Positions 1 through 7,235 of a stretch of 15,458 nt of DNA are shown here, piece after piece. The stretch comes from JANNGZ01 sp031404155 (lineage in GTDB: Bacteria; Pseudomonadota; Gammaproteobacteria; Burkholderiales; Burkholderiaceae_C): the NCBI GenBank assembly GCA_031404155.1, contig JANNGZ010000249.1, forward strand, positions 1 to 15,458. The letters run 5' to 3'. Below the pieces are notes generated by a model, which worked only from the letters and a program-made list of their open reading frames with translations, searched no databases and had not been told where the DNA came from. The position numbers and the translations under genes were made by a program. Within the stretch, counting starts at the first letter, position 1, and each line of letters opens with the position of its first letter.

Positions 1-1263
1 GCCAGCGGCCATGAAGACGTCGAAGTTGTTGTTGTTCAGCGTGTACAGGCCGATGCAGCAGAACGACATGATCGCCGGGTAGAGGAAACGGTAGGGCACG
101 GTGAGCAGCTTGATCCAGATGCCGATCAGCGGCAGGTTCAGGATGATCAGCATCAGGTTGCCGATCCACATGCTGGCGATCAGGCCCCAGAACAGCTCGG
201 GGTTGCTGGTCATCACCTGCGGGCCCGGCTGGATGCCCTTGATCGTCATCGCGCCGACCATCAGCGCCATCACCGGGTTGGGCGGGATGCCCAGGGTGAG
301 CATCGGGATGAAGGAGGTTTGCGCGCCCGCGTTGTTAGCCGACTCGGGGCCCGCCACGCCGCGGATGTTGCCCTGGCCGAAGGGCACCTGGTCGGGCCGG
401 CCGCGCGACTTCTTCTCCAGCGTGTAGGCCGCGAACGAGGCCAGCAAGGCGCCGCCGCCGGGCAGCACACCGAGGATCGAGCCCAGCGCGGTGCCGCGCA
501 GCACCGCGGGCCAGGCGTCCTTGAAGTCCTGCTTGGTCGGCCACAGGCCCTTCACGTCCTTGGTGAACACCTCGCGGTGCTCGGCCGGCCGGCCCAGGTT
601 CATGATGATTTCGCCGAAGCCGAAAACGCCCATCGCGATGGCGACGAAGCCGATGCCGTCGGTGAGCTCCGGAATGTCGAAGCTGTAGCGCGGCACGCCC
701 GAGATCACGTCGGTGTTGATCTGGCCGAGCAAGAGGCCGAGCAAGATCATGCAGATGGCCTTGATCAGCGAGCCCGAGGCCAGCACCACCGCGCCGATCA
801 GGCCCAGCACCATCAGCGAGAAGTACTCGGCGGGGCCGAACTTGAACGCGAGTTCGGTCAGCGGCGGCGCCAGCGCGGCAACGATCAGCGTGGCCACCGA
901 GCCAGCGAAGAAGGAGCCGAGGCCGGCGGCGGCGAGCGCGGCACCGGCGCGGCCCTTGCGCGCCATCTGGTAGCCGTCGATCGCGGTGACCACCGAGGCC
1001 GACTCGCCGGGCACGTTGATCAGGATCGCGGTGGTCGAGCCGCCGTACTGCGCGCCGTAGTAGATGCCGGCCAGCATGATCAGCGCCGGCGTGGCGTCCA
1101 GCGCGTAGATGCTGGGCAGCAGCATCGCGATGGTGGCTACCGGCCCCAGGCCCGGCAGCACGCCGATCAAGGTGCCGAGCACCGCGCCGCCGAGCGCGTA
1201 CAGCAGATTGGTGAAGGACAGCGCGACGCCGAAGCCGAGCAGGAGGTTGTTGACGAGATCCAT
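1..1263 (-). CDS. tctA: TctA: large permease subunit of a tripartite tricarboxylate transporter (3' end cut by window edge)
   Basis: This is the large membrane subunit of a TTT-family secondary transporter, which normally moves carboxylates across the inner membrane with TctB and a periplasmic TctC binding protein. It opens with ATG at 1263-1261 (MDLVNNLLLGFGVALS) and reads without a stop for 421 codons to the window edge. Family members are about 500 residues, so roughly the last 80 are missing. Family signatures are visible: GVLPGLGPVAT at about 34-44, GIYYGAQYGGSTTAIL at 66-81, LINVPGES at 81-88, and a second glycine-rich half with GVLPGGGALLASF. The protein is hydrophobic and polytopic. 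It starts 18 bp after the tctB stop on the same strand, so the two genes form an operon. The substrate cannot be read from the sequence. Confidence 0.95.
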   Translation of the reverse strand, partial: MDLVNNLLLGFGVALSFTNLLYALGGAVLGTLIGVLPGLGPVATIAMLLPSIYALDATPALIMLAGIYYGAQYGGSTTAILINVPGESASVVTAIDGYQMARKGRAGAALAAAGLGSFFAGSVATLIVAALAPPLTELAFKFGPAEYFSLMVLGLIGAVVLASGSLIKAICMILLGLLLGQINTDVISGVPRYSFDIPELTDGIGFVAIAMGVFGFGEIIMNLGRPAEHREVFTKDVKGLWPTKQDFKDAWPAVLRGTALGSILGVLPGGGALLASFAAYTLEKKSRGRPDQVPFGQGNIRGVAGPESANNAGAQTSFIPMLTLGIPPNPVMALMVGAMTIKGIQPGPQVMTSNPELFWGLIASMWIGNLMLIILNLPLIGIWIKLLTVPYRFLYPAIMSFCCIGLYTLNNNNFDVFMAAG

Positions 1264-1281
1264 GGTTCGCCTCGGGTTCGG

Positions 1282-1749
1282 TCAGGCAGCGCCAAAGATC
1301 GTCGGCCACACGGGGATCGTGAGCGCGAGACCTTTGACGAAGACGAGCCAGGACGACACGGTGAGCACCACCGCGTTGACGATCGTGGCCTTCCAGGTGA
1401 ATTCGTCGCTGGCCAGGCTGGCCAGCACGATCAGCAGCGGCAGCGAAATCGCGAGGCCGAGTTTCGGCAGCGCAAACCCGAACAGGACCACCGAGGCGAC
1501 AACGATCGACAGCGGCCGCCAGGCGATGTGGCCGATCGGCTCGCCGTCTTCGGTTTCGATGGTCAGCGCCTCGAAGAGCACAAACGCGCCGAGGATGGCG
1601 AGCAGGATGCCCAGGCCGAAGGGGAAGTAGCCCGGGCCCGGCCGCGCCGACGCGCCGAAGTTGTAGGTGGTGGCACCCCAAGCAAAACCGAGACCGACGA
1701 CGAGAAACATCAGCCCGGACCAGAAGTCTTTCTGGCTCTTGATCTTCAA
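1282..1749 (-). CDS. tctB: TctB: small permease subunit of a tripartite tricarboxylate transporter
   Basis: This 155-residue inner-membrane protein matches the usual TctB size. It has a first hydrophobic helix at about 10-27, the family's GPGYFP segment at 38-43, and further helices near 44-60, 78-95, 96-113 and 122-145. The start is TTG at 1749-1747, chosen because an AGGAG ribosome site lies 6 bases upstream (1760-1756 on the minus strand) and no ATG precedes it. The gene is the first of a tctB-tctA operon. Family operons usually place the binding protein tctC just upstream, but here the upstream neighbour is an unrelated secretion ATPase. The receptor must therefore lie downstream of tctA outside the window, or elsewhere in the genome. 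Confidence 0.92.
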   Translation of the reverse strand: MKIKSQKDFWSGLMFLVVGLGFAWGATTYNFGASARPGPGYFPFGLGILLAILGAFVLFEALTIETEDGEPIGHIAWRPLSIVVASVVLFGFALPKLGLAISLPLLIVLASLASDEFTWKATIVNAVVLTVSSWLVFVKGLALTIPVWPTIFGAA

Positions 1750-1786
1750 ATTTGTCTCCTGCTCGACCCCGGAGGGGCTCGCGACG

Positions 1787-1792
1787 ATTCTA
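1787..1792 (-). promoter_or_regulatory. candidate -10 box for tctBA
   Basis: On the minus strand the hexamer TAGAAT lies about 38 bases before the tctB start, inside the 131-bp gap that separates tctB from the end of the ATPase gene. It differs from TATAAT at one position. No good -35 hexamer stands at the right distance (the best is GACGGC at 17 bp), so this is a weak assignment. Between the box and the ribosome site a short CCCC-GGA-GGGG inverted repeat sits in the presumed leader. Confidence 0.3.
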
Positions 1793-1880
1793 GGCAGCGC
1801 CCCTTGCCGGCCGTCTGTGGTTTACACGTAAGGCCGAGCCCGGCTTGCGATGTCGGCGCGGAGCCAGCACAGGCCCCTGC

Positions 1881-3713
1881 TCAGCCGTCCCAGCCCGGCG
1901 TGGTGCGCAGCACTTCGTCCAGCGTGGTCAGGCCCTCGGCCACCTTCATCACACCGGCCAGGCGCAAGGGGTGCATGCCCTCGGAGAGGCCGACCCGGCG
2001 CAGGCCTTCGGGGTCCAGCGCAGGGTGCACCTTGGCCCGCGCCGCGTCGCTCATCAGCAGAAGCTCGTAGAGGCCGGCACGGCCGCGAAAACCGGTGTTG
2101 CGGCATTCCAGGCAACCCACCGGCTTGTAAGGCCGCACGCCGCCCTTGATGCGCCAGGGTTTGATGATCTCGTCGAGCGACTCGCGCGTGGTCTCGTTGT
2201 CGCGCGCCTTGCAGGCCGGGCAGAGCGTGCGCGCCAGGCGCTGCGCCAGCACGCCGATCACGGTGGCGGCAATCAGGTAGGGCGGCACGCCGAGGTCGGA
2301 CAGGCGCGTGATCGCGGCGGCCGAGTCGTTGGTGTGCAGGGTGCTGAAGACAAGATGCCCGGTGAGCGCGGCCTGGATCGCCATCTCGGCGGTGGCGAGG
2401 TCGCGGATTTCGCCGACCATGATGATGTCCGGGTCCTGGCGCATCAGCGCGCGCAGGCCCTCGGCAAACCCGAGGTCGATCGCGTTGTGCACCTGGGTCT
2501 GGTTGAACGAGGGCTCGATCATCTCGATCGGGTCTTCGATGGTGCAGACGTTCACGTCGTCGGTGGCGAGCTGTTTCAGCGTCGAATACAGCGTCGTCGT
2601 CTTGCCGCTGCCGGTGGGGCCGGTGACCAGCACGATGCCGTGTGGGCGCGCGATCAGCTCGGTCCAGGCGGTGGCTTCCTTGGCGCCGAAACCCAGCGCC
2701 TCGACACCCTTGACCGCGGTCTGCGGGTCGAAGATGCGCATCACCATCTTTTCGCCGAAGGCGGTGGGCAGCGTGGACAGGCGCATCTCCACCTCGCCGC
2801 CGCTGGCGTCGACCGCGTCGGGGCGCTTGGTCTTGATGCGCCCGTCTTGCGGCCGCCGGCGCTCCACCACGTCCATGCGGCCGAGCAGCTTGATGCGCGA
2901 AGTCATCGCGCTCATCACCGACAGCGGCACCTGGTAGACCGTGTGCAAAACGCCGTCGATGCGAAAGCGGATCGCGCCCATGTCGCGCCGCGGCTCCAGG
3001 TGGATGTCGCTGGCACGCTGGTCGAAGGCGTATTGCCACAACCAATCCACCACCTGCACCACGCCCTGGTCGTTGGCGTCGAGCTGCTTGTTGGCACGGC
3101 CGAGTTCCACCAACTGCTCGAAGCTGGCGATGGCCGAGGTCTCGCCGCTCTTCACCGCCGCCTTCACCGAGCGCGCGAGCGAGTAGAACTCGGTGGTGTA
3201 GCGGGTGATCTCCAGCGGGTTGGCCAGCGCCAGCTTGAGCGTGCGCCGCATATGCGATTCGATCTCCGACATCCAGGCGGTGTCGAAAGGCTCGCAGGTG
3301 GCCACCGTCACCTCCAGCGTGCCCACCTGCACCGGCAGCAGCCGGCGTGTCTCGGCGTACTTCACCGACATCACGTCGGCGACGCGGCCCACGTCCACCT
3401 TGAGCGGGTCGATGCGCAGGTAGGGCATGCCGATGCGCAGCGCGAGCCACTCGGTGAGCGCCTCGGTGTCCAGCGGCTTGCGGCTCTTGGCGTTGACCAG
3501 GTTCGCGCCGCCCAGGCGCACCAGCGGGTGCAGGCTGGTGTCGCCGGCGCCGAAGCGCTTTTTCACCCGCTCGGCCTCCTCGGGGCCGATGACGCCGTCC
3601 TCGCGCAGCCATTGCAGCAGCACGCGCCACTCCAGCCGGCCCTTGGGCATCGACGCCGCGGCGGGGGGCGCGTCCGGCGTCGGCTTCGGCGCGGCGGGCG
3701 TTGCAGTGCTCAT
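1881..3713 (-). CDS. GspE/PulE/PilB-family secretion or pilus assembly ATPase
   Basis: This cytoplasmic hexameric ATPase belongs to the family that powers type II secretion or type IV pilus extension. It has 610 residues. A proline/alanine-rich tail (1-25) is followed by a GspE N-terminal-like domain (about 30-180) that would dock on the inner-membrane platform. The ATPase core has Walker A GPTGSGKT at 365-372, the Asp box TIEDPIE at 391-397, Walker B DIIMVGEIRD at 429-438 and the His box TGHLVFSTLHTND at 451-463. The C-terminal zinc site is intact: CPAC at 498-501 and CLEC at 534-537. The start is ATG at 3713 with AAGGAAG just upstream. No other secretion or pilus gene is in the window, so the partner machine cannot be identified. 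GspE and PilB cannot be told apart with confidence by motifs alone. Confidence 0.93.
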   Translation of the reverse strand: MSTATPAAPKPTPDAPPAAASMPKGRLEWRVLLQWLREDGVIGPEEAERVKKRFGAGDTSLHPLVRLGGANLVNAKSRKPLDTEALTEWLALRIGMPYLRIDPLKVDVGRVADVMSVKYAETRRLLPVQVGTLEVTVATCEPFDTAWMSEIESHMRRTLKLALANPLEITRYTTEFYSLARSVKAAVKSGETSAIASFEQLVELGRANKQLDANDQGVVQVVDWLWQYAFDQRASDIHLEPRRDMGAIRFRIDGVLHTVYQVPLSVMSAMTSRIKLLGRMDVVERRRPQDGRIKTKRPDAVDASGGEVEMRLSTLPTAFGEKMVMRIFDPQTAVKGVEALGFGAKEATAWTELIARPHGIVLVTGPTGSGKTTTLYSTLKQLATDDVNVCTIEDPIEMIEPSFNQTQVHNAIDLGFAEGLRALMRQDPDIIMVGEIRDLATAEMAIQAALTGHLVFSTLHTNDSAAAITRLSDLGVPPYLIAATVIGVLAQRLARTLCPACKARDNETTRESLDEIIKPWRIKGGVRPYKPVGCLECRNTGFRGRAGLYELLLMSDAARAKVHPALDPEGLRRVGLSEGMHPLRLAGVMKVAEGLTTLDEVLRTTPGWDG

Positions 3714-3758
3714 TCGCTTCCTTGTCTCATGGCCTCAGAGGTTAAGTTGCCTCTTCGG

Positions 3759-3800
3759 CGCCGGGCCGCCGCAAGCCGGACTGCGCCCCCTCGGGGGCAG
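3759..3800. repeat. truncated copy of a palindromic intergenic element
   Basis: The stretch in the gap between the ATPase gene and the spermidine-synthase-like gene shares CGCCGGGCCGCC-CAAG, a gap, TGC, and the perfect hairpin CCCCC-TC-GGGGG (3786-3797) with the longer element at 4603-4676. The second half of that element is missing here. Elements built around CCCCCTCGGGGG are, from memory, common between genes in Burkholderiales; I could not verify this here. Confidence 0.55.
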
Positions 3801-3836
3801 CGCGGGCGCGCAGCAACCAGCGCGCGGGCCGTCATC

Positions 3837-4580
3837 TCACACCGGCCGCACCATGCGCAGCCACTTGCGCGCCGGCAGGCCGAAGCGCCGCTCGATGTTA
3901 GCCGCCCGCGCACCCAGCTCGTCATGGCTTGCAACCTCGACCCCCCGCGCGGCGATCACGATGGTGTTGCCTTCCTTGGTTGGCTGCAGGCTCCAGACCT
4001 GCTCGCGGCCGAAGGCCCGCGTGATGTGGCGCGCGCTACCCTCGAAACTCGACGCCTCGCCGAAGAGGTTCACGCTCATCAGCCCGCCGTCGGCGAGCAC
4101 ACCGCGGCAGGCGGCGTAGAAGGCCTCGTCGTCGAGCACCGGCGCGGCGGCGTCGTGGTCGTAGAGGTCGACGCTGAGCACCTGCGCGCTTTGCAAGTTG
4201 CCGGCGTCGGCCACCCAATGTTCGGCGTCGGCGTTCAGCACGCTCAGGCGCTGGTTGTCTTCGGGCAGGCGAAACCAGTGCCGGCAGGCCGCGATCACCT
4301 TGGGGTTCAGCTCCACCGCGGTGGTTTGCATGCGCAGGCGCTGGTGGGTGAAGCGGGTGATCGCCGCAGCGCCGAGGCCGAGCTGCACCGCGTGGCCGTC
4401 GCCGAGCTCGGCGCTCGGGCGCCACAACATCCAGGCCATCATGCGTTGCACATATTCGAGCACCACCAAGCGCGGCTCGCGGATCGACATCGCGCCCTGA
4501 ACCCAGGGTGTGCCCAGGTGCAGGAAGCGCACCCCCTGGTGCTCGGAGATCGTCGGGTCGGGCAGCTCGGCCGCTTTCAT
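3837..4580 (-). CDS. spermidine synthase-like (Rossmann-fold methyltransferase-superfamily) protein
   Basis: This 247-residue cytoplasmic protein has the polyamine-synthase fold. Visible elements are the nucleotide-binding glycine region QLGLGAAAITRF at 66-77, the acidic end of strand 2 (AVELNPKVIAACRHWF at 88-103), NADAEHW at 116-122, and the active-site strand VLSVDLYDHDAAAP at 134-147, where family members carry the catalytic Asp. FYAACRGVLADGGLMSVNLF at 154-173 is the last core strand pair. The first glycine motif is GLGAAA rather than the GGGDGG of true SpeE enzymes, so the substrate may not be a standard polyamine precursor. The start is ATG at 4580; the ribosome site is weak. No polyamine genes (speA, speB, speD) are nearby, so biosynthetic context is absent. 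A divergent aminopropyltransferase or a methyltransferase are both possible. Confidence 0.8.
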   Translation of the reverse strand: MKAAELPDPTISEHQGVRFLHLGTPWVQGAMSIREPRLVVLEYVQRMMAWMLWRPSAELGDGHAVQLGLGAAAITRFTHQRLRMQTTAVELNPKVIAACRHWFRLPEDNQRLSVLNADAEHWVADAGNLQSAQVLSVDLYDHDAAAPVLDDEAFYAACRGVLADGGLMSVNLFGEASSFEGSARHITRAFGREQVWSLQPTKEGNTIVIAARGVEVASHDELGARAANIERRFGLPARKWLRMVRPV

Positions 4581-4602
4581 CGGGCGCGCTTCACAAGGAA
4601 AC

Positions 4603-4676
4603 GCCGGGCCGCCCCAAGTTTCCTTGCTCCCCCTCGGGGGGGCGGACGCCGCGAGGCGGCGGCCTTGGGGGCGCTC
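4603..4676. repeat. palindromic intergenic element, complete copy
   Basis: This element fills most of the 136-bp gap between the glycosylase and spermidine-synthase-like genes. Outer arms CCCCAAG (4612-4618) and CTTGGGG (4664-4670) enclose two hairpins: CCCCC-TC-GGGGG at 4629-4640, and CGCCGC-GAG-GCGGCG at 4647-4661. As RNA it would fold into a two-hairpin structure and could act as a transcript end or stabiliser for the upstream TatD-glycosylase transcript. There is no U-run, so it is not a typical intrinsic terminator. A truncated relative lies at 3759-3800. Confidence 0.65.
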
Positions 4677-4716
4677 ATGTGAAGGCGTTCATGCGAGGCG
4701 GCTGGCGTGTGGATGT

Positions 4717-5229
4717 TCATGCGAGCGCCTTCGCGGCGGGCAGGCCCGCGCGCAGGAAAGCCTCGCGCCAGGCGTCGAGCTTGCGCTGCAAGCTCCAGCT
4801 CGCGTTGGCCGGGCTGGTGGAGGGCAGCCGCGCCGCCGCCACGCCGAGCGCGCCGGTGATGCGCATCGAGCGCGCCGACTCAAGCCCGTTGTGGGCGACG
4901 AGTTGCAGCGCGGGCAGGCGGCGGATCAGCGCCGCAAGCTCGTTGGGCACCGCGTCGGCGATTGCGCTGTCCAGGCTGCCTTCGCGGCGGCAACGGGCGT
5001 ACACGTCCCACAGGCCAACACCGCGGTGGCGGAGCGCGGCAAGGCGTTGGCGGTAGCCGAGGCTGGGCAAGTCGATCTCGAGCAGGGCCGAGACGATCGG
5101 CCAGAAGTGGTTGCGCGGGTGGGCGTAGTACTGCTGCGCGGCGAGCGACGCGGCGCCGGGGAAGCTGCCGAGAATCAGCAGCCGGGTGCCCGGTGCAACC
5201 ACCGGCGGCAGGCCTTCGAGAGTGGTCAT
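4717..5229 (-). CDS. DNA-deoxyinosine (hypoxanthine) glycosylase, uracil-DNA glycosylase superfamily family 6
   Basis: This is a 170-residue base-excision repair enzyme expected to remove deaminated purines (hypoxanthine) from DNA. The UDG fold motifs are clear. Motif 1 spans LILGSFPGAASL at 18-29 and runs into YYAHPRNHFWP at 34-44. The Asn of PRN (N40) stands where family 6 enzymes have their catalytic Asn instead of the Asp of classical UDG. LPSTSPAN at 135-142 is the minor-groove loop typical of this family. The start ATG at 5229-5227 overlaps the TGA of the upstream TatD gene by ATGA, so translation is probably coupled. An 11-bp direct repeat GTTCATGCGAG (4687-4697 and 4715-4725) covers and follows the stop codon; its role is unknown. 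Confidence 0.88.
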   Translation of the reverse strand: MTTLEGLPPVVAPGTRLLILGSFPGAASLAAQQYYAHPRNHFWPIVSALLEIDLPSLGYRQRLAALRHRGVGLWDVYARCRREGSLDSAIADAVPNELAALIRRLPALQLVAHNGLESARSMRITGALGVAAARLPSTSPANASWSLQRKLDAWREAFLRAGLPAAKALA

Positions 5230-6053
5230 GGCGACGGCGCGCTTCGGAGCTTCGGCAAGGCGTCGAGCGCGTTCGCCGTGGTGGCCGCCGCGGCCTGCTC
5301 TTCGGTCCAGCCGCGCAGCGCAGAAAGCGTGCGCGCGATCCGCGGCAGCTCACCCGGCTCGTTGCGCGCGCTGGCACCCGCGGCACGCTCGCTCGCCGAG
5401 CGGTACAGCCATTGCGGCGCAATGTCCGGCGCATCGGTTTCGAGCACCAGCGCGTGTTCCGGCAGCGTTGCCGCCAGATGGCGGATCTGCAAGGCGCGCT
5501 GGAAGGTCATCGCGCCGCCGAAGCCGAGCTTGAAGCCGAGGTCGACAAACACATGGGCCTGCTGCTCGCTGCCATTGAATGCATGTGCGATGCCACCGGC
5601 CACGGCGATGCGACGCAGGCCCGCGAGCAGCGAATCGGCCGAGCGCCGCACATGCAGGATCACCGGCAGGCCCATGTCGCGTGCGAGCTTGAGCTGCGCC
5701 AGGTAGAACTGCTGCTGGCGCTCGCGGTCCAGGCCGGGCACAAAGTGGTCCAGGCCGATCTCGCCGACCGCCACCAGGCGCGGGTCGCCACGGTGCTCGC
5801 GCAGCGCCTGCGCCAGCCGGTCGAGGTCTTCGTCCGCCGCACGGTCGACGTAAAGCGGATGTATCCCGAGCGCGTAGACGTAGCCGTGTTCGTGCGCCAG
5901 CGCCCGCACCACGCCGAAGTTCGCCACCGCCACCGCCGGTATCACGATGCGGGAGACACCCGCCGCGGCGGCGCGGGAGATCACCGCACCACGGTCGCCG
6001 TCGAACTCGGCGGCGTCGAGGTGGGCGTGGCTGTCGATCCAGGAAACCGGCAT
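5226..6053 (-). CDS. TatD-family metal-dependent hydrolase (putative DNase)
   Basis: This 275-residue TIM-barrel amidohydrolase-type enzyme is cytoplasmic; TatD relatives are divalent-metal-dependent 3'-5' nucleases linked to DNA repair and turnover. The metal ligands are in place: DSHAHLD at 7-13 (H9, H11), GEIGLDHF at 97-104 (E98), VILHVRRS at 131-138 (H134), IAHAFNGS at 155-162 (H157) and LETDAPD at 204-210 (D207). The start is ATG at 6053, chosen because the family begins only a few residues before DxHxH. An in-frame ATG at 6089 would add 12 residues, and neither has a strong ribosome site. The reading frame stays open much further upstream but runs antisense to the protease gene and is not coding there. 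It forms a coupled pair with the glycosylase downstream. Which TatD paralogue it is cannot be settled from this window. Confidence 0.92.
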   Translation of the reverse strand: MPVSWIDSHAHLDAAEFDGDRGAVISRAAAAGVSRIVIPAVAVANFGVVRALAHEHGYVYALGIHPLYVDRAADEDLDRLAQALREHRGDPRLVAVGEIGLDHFVPGLDRERQQQFYLAQLKLARDMGLPVILHVRRSADSLLAGLRRIAVAGGIAHAFNGSEQQAHVFVDLGFKLGFGGAMTFQRALQIRHLAATLPEHALVLETDAPDIAPQWLYRSASERAAGASARNEPGELPRIARTLSALRGWTEEQAAAATTANALDALPKLRSAPSP

Positions 6054-6221
6054 GGCGGTGATGATGCCTGCGCCCCGGCACACCGGCATCAAGGGCTGGC
6101 GGCCGCTGAGCGCCTGTGGGCTGATCGGATGCACCCGCGTATCCCATAGCCTCTCACACCTGTGGGTGCAACCACCGCCGCGAAGTGATACCGTAACGCC
6201 AAGATTTGCGAAGGGGCACCG
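6054..6221. promoter_or_regulatory. divergent promoter region between the TatD and protease operons, with inverted repeats
   Basis: These 168 bp separate two divergent transcripts and should hold both promoters. Two symmetrical elements stand out. TGCACCC (6130-6136) and GGGTGCA (6164-6170) form a 7-bp inverted repeat with a 27-bp spacer. Inside it lies CACA-CC-TGTG (6155-6164). TAT-CCC-ATA (6140-6148) is also symmetrical. No consensus -35/-10 pair is convincing on either strand; GATACC at 6187-6192 is a weak -10 candidate for the plus strand. The protease gene has a ribosome site AAGGGG about 6 bases before its ATG. Confidence 0.4.
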
Positions 6222-7202
6222 ATGGCCAAGCGCGCACCGTTGTACAGCCGGTCCACACGACCGGCGCCTGTCAGTGCGAACGCGAGCGCGCCGGCCGCCG
6301 TGGCGCCAGGCGCGTCCGCTGGCGCCACGGCCGGTGCCACCACGGCCGCCGGCCCGCCGGTGGCGCAGGCCGCGGCCACAACAAGCCCGGCCCGCCGCCG
6401 CTGGCGCCAGGCCTTGATGATCTTCACGGCAGTGCTGGCGCTGGCCTTCAGTGCGCACCTGGTGCAAAAGCGCCTGCCACGCAACCTCACCCAGGCCGAC
6501 ATCGACGCCGCGGTGAAACACGCGCTGCAAACCATTCCCCTGCCCGCCCCCGCGGCTAAAGCCTTCGAGGCGGTGCGCGGCTCGGTGGTGCGGGTGGTGG
6601 GCGAGATGGACCGAGTGCCCGAAGGTGGCGGCAGCGAGCACAAGAACTTCGACGAAGAAGACGACAAGCGCAGCGTCGGCAGCGGCGTGGTCGTCGTCGA
6701 CAAGGGCGTGATCCTGACCAACCTGCATGTGGTGAGCGGTGCCAAGCGCATCACCGTCACCTTCGCCGACGGCCTGGAGGCCGAAGCGCACATTCTGAAC
6801 GTGATGCCCGAGCACGACCTCGCGGTGTTGCAGGCGCGCAAGCTGCCCGACGACCTGCAAGCCGCAACGATGCGCTCCACCGGCGACCTGCAACCCGGCG
6901 ATCGCGTAACGGCCATCGGCTTCCCATTCGGCATCGGGCCTTCGGTGTCGCATGGCGTGGTCTCGGGCTTGAAACGCGAGTTCCGCTCGCCCGAGGGCAA
7001 ACGCATCCTCACCAACCTGATCCAGTTCGACGCTGCCGCCAACCCGGGCAGCTCGGGTGGCCCGCTGGTCACCGACGACGGCGAGGTGGTGGGCATCGTC
7101 ACCGCGATCCTCAACCCCACGCAACAGCGTTTTTTCGTCGGCATCGGCTTCGCGGTGCCGATCGAAAACGCGGCCGCCGGCGCGGGCCTGCCGCCGTTCT
7201 GA
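6222..7202 (+). CDS. membrane-anchored HtrA/DegP-like trypsin-type serine protease without PDZ domain
   Basis: This 326-residue S1C-family protease is likely anchored in the inner membrane with its catalytic domain in the periplasm. A low-complexity Ala/Pro/Thr-rich cytoplasmic tail (about 15-56) precedes a basic stretch (RRRWRQ) and one membrane helix at about 62-81. The protease domain spans about 113-318. The catalytic triad is His169 in ILTNLHVVSG, Asp199 in PEHDLAVL and Ser278 in NPGSSGGPL. An acidic loop (GSEHKNFDEEDDKR, 137-150) lies before the first core strand. DegP-type proteins usually add one or two PDZ domains; here the protein ends just after the protease domain. It is the first gene of a plus-strand operon, 33 bp before moxR. 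Its function as a quality-control or regulated-cleavage protease is inferred from family and context. Confidence 0.9.
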   Translation: MAKRAPLYSRSTRPAPVSANASAPAAVAPGASAGATAGATTAAGPPVAQAAATTSPARRRWRQALMIFTAVLALAFSAHLVQKRLPRNLTQADIDAAVKHALQTIPLPAPAAKAFEAVRGSVVRVVGEMDRVPEGGGSEHKNFDEEDDKRSVGSGVVVVDKGVILTNLHVVSGAKRITVTFADGLEAEAHILNVMPEHDLAVLQARKLPDDLQAATMRSTGDLQPGDRVTAIGFPFGIGPSVSHGVVSGLKREFRSPEGKRILTNLIQFDAAANPGSSGGPLVTDDGEVVGIVTAILNPTQQRFFVGIGFAVPIENAAAGAGLPPF

Positions 7203-7235
7203 AACCTCTCTCCACTCTCACCGGGAGCCTTCATC

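Noticed and set aside
1845..4682. Very long plus-strand open frame opposite the ATPase and spermidine-synthase-like genes
   Set aside because: It is antisense to two genes with clear family motifs, has low-complexity Arg/His/Gln/Ala-rich translation, and crosses intergenic repeats; a typical shadow in GC-rich DNA.
6054..7124. Upstream extension of the TatD reading frame on the minus strand
   Set aside because: It runs antisense to the serine protease gene, and the TatD family begins only a few residues before its DxHxH motif, matching the ATG at 6053.
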